From: Candidatus Zipacnadia bacterium
GTDB lineage: Bacteria; Armatimonadota; Zipacnadia; Zipacnadales; Zipacnadaceae
Assembly: GCA_029821455.1 (NCBI GenBank)
Contig: JALGTI010000089.1
Coordinates: 1-10,020 of the forward strand
Reading direction: 5' to 3'
DNA: 10,020 nt
Below the pieces are notes generated by a model. It was not told the origin of the DNA and did not search any database. It was given only the letters and a program-made list of their open reading frames with translations. Positions 5,516 to 10,020 of the stretch are shown here, piece by piece (position 1 is the first letter of the stretch; each line of letters opens with the position of its first letter). Both the position numbers and the translations under genes were made by a program.

Positions 5516-8323
5516 ATGTCCATTGCTCGTGGAAAGCTTAGTGTCATCAGTATTGTGGTTCTGATTGGGCTGTTTGCAGCATTTGCGGGGACCAATGCAA
5601 CGGCTCAGGATGAGGCGGTTGGCGGGCCCGATATCCGGCAAGCACCGGCGTTCGGGCTGGAGGAGGTCACTGAGCCCGGCCTAGAGGCTGAGGAAGCTAC
5701 TGAAGCTGAGGTGGAGGCTGAGGAGCTGCCGCAGGTGCTTCCGCTCTTCGGTGCGCGGGTGTTTGAGGCTGACGAGGTTTCGTTCGCGCCGCCGATCAAT
5801 GTGCCGGTGCCTGACAGCTATGTGCTGGGGCCGGGTGATACGCTGGCCGTGCGGGTGTGGGGGGCTGGCGTGCAGTATCACGACATAGTGGCCGTCGTCA
5901 CGCAGGAGGGAAATGTAGCGCTGGAGTTGCTTGGCGACTTTTCCGTCGGTGGGCTCAGCGTTGCCGAAGCGCGCGCGGCTATCGGCGCTGCCTACCAAAA
6001 GTTCTACCCCAGGGCTGAGTTTTCAGTATCGGTGGCGGAATTGCGGAGCATCGAAGTGTTTGTGATTGGTGATGTGGAGCGGCCCGGCAAGCACCTGCTG
6101 CCCAGTATGGCGACGGTCTTTTCGGCGCTATACGCGGCCGGTGGGCCTACGGAGGCAGGGACTCTGCGGCGCATTCGCTTGATACGTGACGGCCAGCCGG
6201 TCGGGACGCTGGATGTCTATGAGTATCTTCTGGAGGGAATCGTCGCCGGTGATGAACGCCTCAACAGCGGTGATACAGTCTTTGTGCCGGTAATCGGTGA
6301 TGTGGTGGCGATTGCCGGTGAGGTGAAGCGACCGGCCCGCTACGAGCTGCTGCCGGGGACGACACTTGCGGAGGCTCTGCAGATAGCTGGTGGCCTGCGG
6401 GCGACCGGTTATGTCCAGCGGCTACAGATTACCCGCGTAGAGGGCAATCGTAAGCGAACCGTACTGGATGCGGACCTAGCTAACGAGCCGGACAAGTGGT
6501 CGGGATTGCCGCTGACTGACGGTGATGAGATAACGGTGCTGCCGGTGCGTGAGGAGATAGAGAATATTGTGTTCATCGAGGGTGAGGTCGAACGGCCCGG
6601 TCAGTATGAATTGATGCCAGAGATGCGGGTGTCCCAGCTTATCGAGCGGGCTGAGGGCATCACCGAGCGAGCCAGCCGCGATACGGGACATATCCTGCGT
6701 AAGTCGCCTCTGGGGCTGCGGGAGATGCTGCCGTTCGCCGTTGCCAAGGCTGTGGCCGGTGCCGAGGGGGACAATCCCCGGCTTCAGCCCGGTGACATTG
6801 TCCATATCTATGACATCAACGAGGTGGCCCTGCCGGCTAGGGTGACCATAGTAGGGGCGGTAGCCAATGCCGGCGGGTACGATTTTTACCACGGGATGCG
6901 TGTCAGCGACCTGGTGGCGAGAGCCGGGGGCGTCCGGCCACGGGCGTATGGCGGCATCGCCCATCTGCTGCGCCAGACAGCCAGTCTGGAGCCGGAGCTG
7001 ATAAGTGTGGACCTGGCGGCCGCGCTGCGTCGAGAACCGGCTGCAGATTTGGAGCTGCACAGCCAGGATCGGCTGATGGTATACACGCGAGCGCAGATGG
7101 CCCCCGAGCTAAAGATCAGAGTATCGGGGGCGGTGCTGCTGCCCGGGGAGTTCGGCCTGGCAAAGAACATGCGGGTCAGCGATGCTCTGACCCTGGCCGG
7201 CGGGCTGCTGCCGGAGGCTAGTGGCACAGCAGCACTGATCCACGGCCAGACGACTGGGCTGGCAGAGATGGAGACGATTGACCTGAGCGCGATGACGGAT
7301 GGGGGCGCGCCAGTACCCAACCCGGTGCTGCAGGATGGCGACGAAATCGGAGTCTTCGGCATTGGCGGCTACAAGCGGAAGGCCGAAGTGGTGCAGATAC
7401 GGGGGCAGGTGGTCCAGCCCGGGACGTACCCGTTGCGGGTTGACGCCGAGGCGCGGCCGATGCGGGTTAGCGAACTGGTCGCCACGGCTGGCGGAGCCCT
7501 CGACTCGGCATACCTGGAGGCGGCGACTGTCTATCACAGTGAGGATACGATGCAGATGGCCGAAGCGCGGGCGCAACTGGTAAAGCAGGGCCTGGAGGAC
7601 GTAGCCTCGGCTGAGCCGATACCGACCGGAGCAGAGCTGCAGCCGACAGGGGAAGTGGAAGAGGAGAAGCCAACGGAACAAGTGCAGGAGGCAGTAGCTG
7701 GACAAGCCCCCCAGGAAGCGGGGCCGGCCGGCGAGGGGGAGAAAGCCGAGGGCCAGAAAAAGGCCGATACGGTATATCAACAGAGCATCAGCCTGGGGCA
7801 GGGGCGCAGCAAGCAGGCGACCCAGCGCATCGTGCAGGTGCTGGTCGGGGAGATGGGTGAGGCACTCATTATTGTGCCGCCGCGCGACCTGACGGATGTC
7901 GCCGTATCTTCGGCAATTCCCCTCAACCTGGCCAGAGCACTCGCCCACCCCAACTCGCGACACAATCTGGAGCTTCAGCCGGGCGACATCCTGGCCATTC
8001 CTGAGCGGCCTAGCACCGTGATAGTGGCTGGTGCCGTGGCCTCACCAGGGCCGCTGCCATATCGGAAGGGTTGGAAGTTGGAGGGCTACCTAAAGGCATC
8101 AGGCGGGTGCACGGCTGACGCGGACCTCAAGCACGTGGCGGTGGTAAAGTACAATGGTCGGGCCCAAAACATCAAGCTAGTGAAGACTATAGATCCTGGT
8201 GACTACATCATTGTGCCGACGCGCTATTCGGCGCGGACAGTAGGCGGCCGTCCGGCGTGGGAGCGGGCGCTCAACAACCTCGCAGAGATCGCCACCACCC
8301 TGTGGCTGTTCCGGCGCAAGTAG
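5516..8323 (+). CDS. Large multi-SLBB polysaccharide export protein (Wza-related)
   Basis: This 935-residue exported protein should take part in passing polysaccharide across the outer membrane. A signal peptide covers residues 1-30 (hydrophobic core ISIVVLIGLFAAFAG, cleavage near ATA-Q). There is no lipobox cysteine, so unlike Wza it is not a lipoprotein. An acidic Glu-rich segment follows (about 49-71). The polysaccharide-export domain begins at SYVLGPGDTLAVRVWG (from about 101, to about 178). I see seven SLBB-like units starting near residues 179, 263, 350, 442, 532, 625 and 833. Most carry a G-x-V-x-x-P-G-x-Y pattern followed by an A-G-G turn, for example GEVERPGQYELMP. A Glu/Gln/Ala-rich, probably disordered linker (about 692-756) precedes the last part. 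The C-terminal helix (about 913-935, ending TTLWLFRRK) is amphipathic and could insert in the outer membrane as in Wza. Wza itself is about 380 residues, so this form is much longer. It converges with the glycosyltransferase gene 40 bases downstream, with no clear terminator between them. Confidence 0.9.
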   Translation: MSIARGKLSVISIVVLIGLFAAFAGTNATAQDEAVGGPDIRQAPAFGLEEVTEPGLEAEEATEAEVEAEELPQVLPLFGARVFEADEVSFAPPINVPVPDSYVLGPGDTLAVRVWGAGVQYHDIVAVVTQEGNVALELLGDFSVGGLSVAEARAAIGAAYQKFYPRAEFSVSVAELRSIEVFVIGDVERPGKHLLPSMATVFSALYAAGGPTEAGTLRRIRLIRDGQPVGTLDVYEYLLEGIVAGDERLNSGDTVFVPVIGDVVAIAGEVKRPARYELLPGTTLAEALQIAGGLRATGYVQRLQITRVEGNRKRTVLDADLANEPDKWSGLPLTDGDEITVLPVREEIENIVFIEGEVERPGQYELMPEMRVSQLIERAEGITERASRDTGHILRKSPLGLREMLPFAVAKAVAGAEGDNPRLQPGDIVHIYDINEVALPARVTIVGAVANAGGYDFYHGMRVSDLVARAGGVRPRAYGGIAHLLRQTASLEPELISVDLAAALRREPAADLELHSQDRLMVYTRAQMAPELKIRVSGAVLLPGEFGLAKNMRVSDALTLAGGLLPEASGTAALIHGQTTGLAEMETIDLSAMTDGGAPVPNPVLQDGDEIGVFGIGGYKRKAEVVQIRGQVVQPGTYPLRVDAEARPMRVSELVATAGGALDSAYLEAATVYHSEDTMQMAEARAQLVKQGLEDVASAEPIPTGAELQPTGEVEEEKPTEQVQEAVAGQAPQEAGPAGEGEKAEGQKKADTVYQQSISLGQGRSKQATQRIVQVLVGEMGEALIIVPPRDLTDVAVSSAIPLNLARALAHPNSRHNLELQPGDILAIPERPSTVIVAGAVASPGPLPYRKGWKLEGYLKASGGCTADADLKHVAVVKYNGRAQNIKLVKTIDPGDYIIVPTRYSARTVGGRPAWERALNNLAEIATTLWLFRRK

Positions 8324-8363
8324 CCAGTGCGCTAAGATCGGTAAACAGCTCTGATGATCAAGC

Positions 8364-9560
8364 TCAGGAGCAGGCTGCTTCGATACCGTTCTGTGCCAGC
8401 AGCCGCCCGTATAGATTATCCACCTGCTCTACGAATCTCTGCGAACCGAAAGACTTGGCCTTCTGCTGAGCAGCTCTGGCGAGCCGTTCGGCAAGAGGCG
8501 AATCGTTGGCGATCCGCAGGATTGCTTCAGCCATGGCCTCCGGCTGGCTCGCAGGCACCAGTATCCCGGTTACTCCATCCTCGATCGCCTCAGCGACGCC
8601 GCCCACATTCGTACCCACACAGGGAAGTCCCACCGCAGAGGCCTCCAGATAGACGATGCCCAGCGACTCCCAGAGCGAGGCTAACGCGAAGAGATCGGCG
8701 GCTTTTAGCAGCCTGGGGACATCTCGCCGCATCCCCAGTAGCAGCACGTGTTTACCCCGGCCCTGCGCCTCGACCTGGTGCCTGACTTTCTGTTCCAGTG
8801 ATCCGCTGCCCACCACCACGAAACGCGCGTCTTGGCGTTTGGAGAGGACGATCTCTGCAGTCTTTATAAGGTCAAGCGGCGCTTTTTGTGGCGCAAGGCG
8901 CATGACCGAGATGACGACGAAGGCATCTAGCGGCAGGCCTAGTTGGCGGCGGACTGTCTGGCGCACGTGGTCACGATCCGTCGGATTGAAGGCCTCAAGG
9001 TCTACTGGGGGCCAGATCACCTCATACTGCTCGGCACGCCCCACGCCACGCTGGAGCCCCTCGCGACGCAACGCCTCGGAGTCAATCAACAAACGATCGT
9101 ATGAGGCCGCGCTCATCCGTGAAACCGCCGCAAAGAGCCGGCGCGTCAGCGCTGTCCCTGCCGGATCCCACTCCCAGCCGTGGATGTGAGCTATCTTTAC
9201 TGGCACAGGAGCCATGCGCGTTGCCCATGGTAGGAGCTGCTTGGTCTTGGACCCGTGGGTGTGTATGATATGCGGTCGGAACCGGTGTAGCAGCCCGCGC
9301 AGTTCAAGGACCGCACGTATGTCTTTCCACGGCTGCGGCCCGCGGCATAGCGACGGCAGGACCGCCACCTCAATCCCCTGCTGGCGCGCTTCCTCCAGCA
9401 GGCTGCCTTCGGGGCCTGAGTGCTGGCCCACCGCCAGCATCACCTGATAGCGCGTCGAGTCCAGGCGCTCGGCCAGCACCATCGCCAGAAACATCGCCCC
9501 GCCCAGAGAGTGGGTGGGCACTAACTGCAATACGCGGATCGGTGCTGGGGAGTCCCTCAT
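8364..9560 (-). CDS. Family 4-type (GT-B) glycosyltransferase
   Basis: This 398-residue enzyme of the GT4/glycosyltransferase group 1 type transfers a sugar from a nucleotide-sugar donor, acting at the cytoplasmic face. The N-terminal Rossmann half starts IRVLQLVPTHSLGGA (8-22), and HTHGSK (100-105) lies in the acceptor-side region. In the C-terminal half, VISVMRLAPQKAP (216-228) supplies the donor-phosphate Arg221 and Lys226. VVVGSGSLE follows (248-256), then the E-x7-E element with E298 and E306 in WESLGIVYLEA, and GLPCVGTNVGGVAE (311-324). Length is normal. The ATG at 9560 is chosen because the family begins directly with this strand. The frame continues upstream to a GTG seven codons earlier and a TTG at 9656, neither with a good ribosome site; the ATG's own site (GAAGAA) is also weak. 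The neighbouring exporter gene suggests a role in the same exopolysaccharide. The sugar transferred is unknown. Confidence 0.9.
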   Translation of the reverse strand: MRDSPAPIRVLQLVPTHSLGGAMFLAMVLAERLDSTRYQVMLAVGQHSGPEGSLLEEARQQGIEVAVLPSLCRGPQPWKDIRAVLELRGLLHRFRPHIIHTHGSKTKQLLPWATRMAPVPVKIAHIHGWEWDPAGTALTRRLFAAVSRMSAASYDRLLIDSEALRREGLQRGVGRAEQYEVIWPPVDLEAFNPTDRDHVRQTVRRQLGLPLDAFVVISVMRLAPQKAPLDLIKTAEIVLSKRQDARFVVVGSGSLEQKVRHQVEAQGRGKHVLLLGMRRDVPRLLKAADLFALASLWESLGIVYLEASAVGLPCVGTNVGGVAEAIEDGVTGILVPASQPEAMAEAILRIANDSPLAERLARAAQQKAKSFGSQRFVEQVDNLYGRLLAQNGIEAACS

Positions 9561-9682
9561 TGCTGTTGAGTTCTTCGTCACATCCCTGTAAACCTTCCAA
9601 CCAGCGTGGAGGATTTGGCCCCGCAAGGACGAAGAAGCCGGCAGTTTCAGTATCAATACAAACTCTGCAAGGCGAGGCGCTC
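9561..9682. promoter_or_regulatory. Divergent spacer between glycosyltransferase and exported glycosidase-like gene
   Basis: This 122-base spacer must hold the start signals of both neighbours. It contains GGAGGATTTGGCCCCGC (9608-9624) followed by GACGAAGAA, which resembles a word in the other divergent spacer (5426-5446). The ribosome site for the plus-strand gene is GCGAGG, 5 bases before the ATG at 9683. No clear -35/-10 pair was found. Confidence 0.35.
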
Positions 9683-9982
9683 ATGCGAAGAACGCTGGCG
9701 GCTATGCTAGTGCGTATATGCTCGGTGGCTGCGGGGCAGGAACTACCACAGGTTCCGGAGATGTGGCTGTTTGCCACTGATGAGGATGATGTGGGGCGTG
9801 AGCAGGAATGGTTTTCCTCCGACTTTGATGACAGCCACTGGACTCGCATTCCTATTGGCCAGGGGCGGGAGAAGGCCGGATTTGAGTATGACGGCGTGGC
9901 GTGGTATCGGGTGTGGATGGCACTGCCACAGGTGCCCGAGGGCAAGCGGCTACCGCGGGTGGCATTGGCATCTCGCCGATGA
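9683..9982 (+). CDS. N-terminal part of an exported GH2-like sugar-binding/beta-galactosidase or sialate esterase type protein, probably frameshifted
   Basis: The ATG has GAGG 5 bases upstream and opens a 99-residue frame. A short export signal is suggested (MRRTLAAMLV...CSVAAGQ), although Arg11 interrupts the hydrophobic core. From residue 25 the sequence follows the jelly-roll sugar-binding domain at the start of GH2-type glycosidases and some sialate O-acetylesterases. The visible elements are MWLFATDEDDVGREQEWF (27-44), FDDSHWTRIPIGQ (48-60), the hallmark GVAWYR (71-76) and then VPEGKRLPRVAL. The frame stops at TGA 9980-9982 after ASRR, where the family continues for hundreds of residues. 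In the +1 frame the DNA reads HLADESHL across the stop, close to the family's next strand (…DES…), so a single-base shift near 9960-9975 is likely, either a real mutation or a sequencing error. The rest lies outside the window. The likely role is degradation of plant or microbial glycans, or trimming of the cell's own polysaccharide. Confidence 0.6.
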   Translation: MRRTLAAMLVRICSVAAGQELPQVPEMWLFATDEDDVGREQEWFSSDFDDSHWTRIPIGQGREKAGFEYDGVAWYRVWMALPQVPEGKRLPRVALASRR

Positions 9983-10020
9983 GTCGCATCTGCCAACTCA
10001 GCCACGAGCGAGACGCTCGT

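Noticed and set aside
7109..7963. A 284-codon open frame on the minus strand
   Set aside because: It is antisense to the SLBB gene, its Arg/His/Leu-rich composition is typical of shadow frames, and no family is recognisable.
8324..8363. Terminator between the convergent SLBB and glycosyltransferase genes
   Set aside because: No stem of useful length or T tract could be found in the 40-base gap.
9561..9656. Longer glycosyltransferase N-terminus from TTG 9656
   Set aside because: The extra 32 residues lie before the first strand of the Rossmann fold, lack a ribosome site and overlap the divergent control region.

Overview
The window is GC-rich, tightly packed bacterial DNA. A long polysaccharide-export (SLBB) protein with a signal peptide implies a cell with an outer membrane. 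The window also has a heptose-kinase-type GHMP enzyme, two alkaline-phosphatase-superfamily paralogues, a group 4 glycosyltransferase and a cloverleaf-shaped intergenic palindrome. I cannot name the phylum from sequence alone. The mix would fit an environmental diderm outside the well-studied Proteobacteria (for example a Planctomycetota- or Armatimonadota-like genome), but that is only an impression.

Layout. At the left edge is the 3' part of a LysE-type membrane exporter gene (+). It is followed by about 290 bases without an intact gene. These hold what looks like the decayed 3' end of a GGDEF (diguanylate cyclase) gene and a strong hairpin. Next come three genes on the minus strand. In transcription order they are alkaline-phosphatase-family paralogue A (3679-5307), paralogue B (2019-3641) and, after a 284-base spacer carrying the cloverleaf repeat, a GHMP sugar kinase (766-1734). 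A 208-base divergent control region separates paralogue A from the large plus-strand SLBB gene (5516-8323). That gene converges on a minus-strand glycosyltransferase gene (8364-9560). A second divergent region leads to the start of an exported protein resembling the N-terminal sugar-binding domain of a GH2-type glycosidase or sialate esterase (from 9683). Its frame breaks just before the window ends. No stretch without a gene exceeds 300 bases.

Working together. Most of the window reads as part of a surface-glycan or exopolysaccharide locus. The GHMP kinase would activate a sugar, the glycosyltransferase would build the glycan, the SLBB protein would form or line the exit route across the outer membrane, and the two phosphatase-superfamily enzymes would act on a phosphorylated intermediate. 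The last role is inferred from position only. No polymerase, flippase, Wzc-type kinase or nucleotidyltransferase is in the window, so the locus must continue elsewhere if it is complete. I saw no CRISPR array, tRNA, rRNA or transposase gene.
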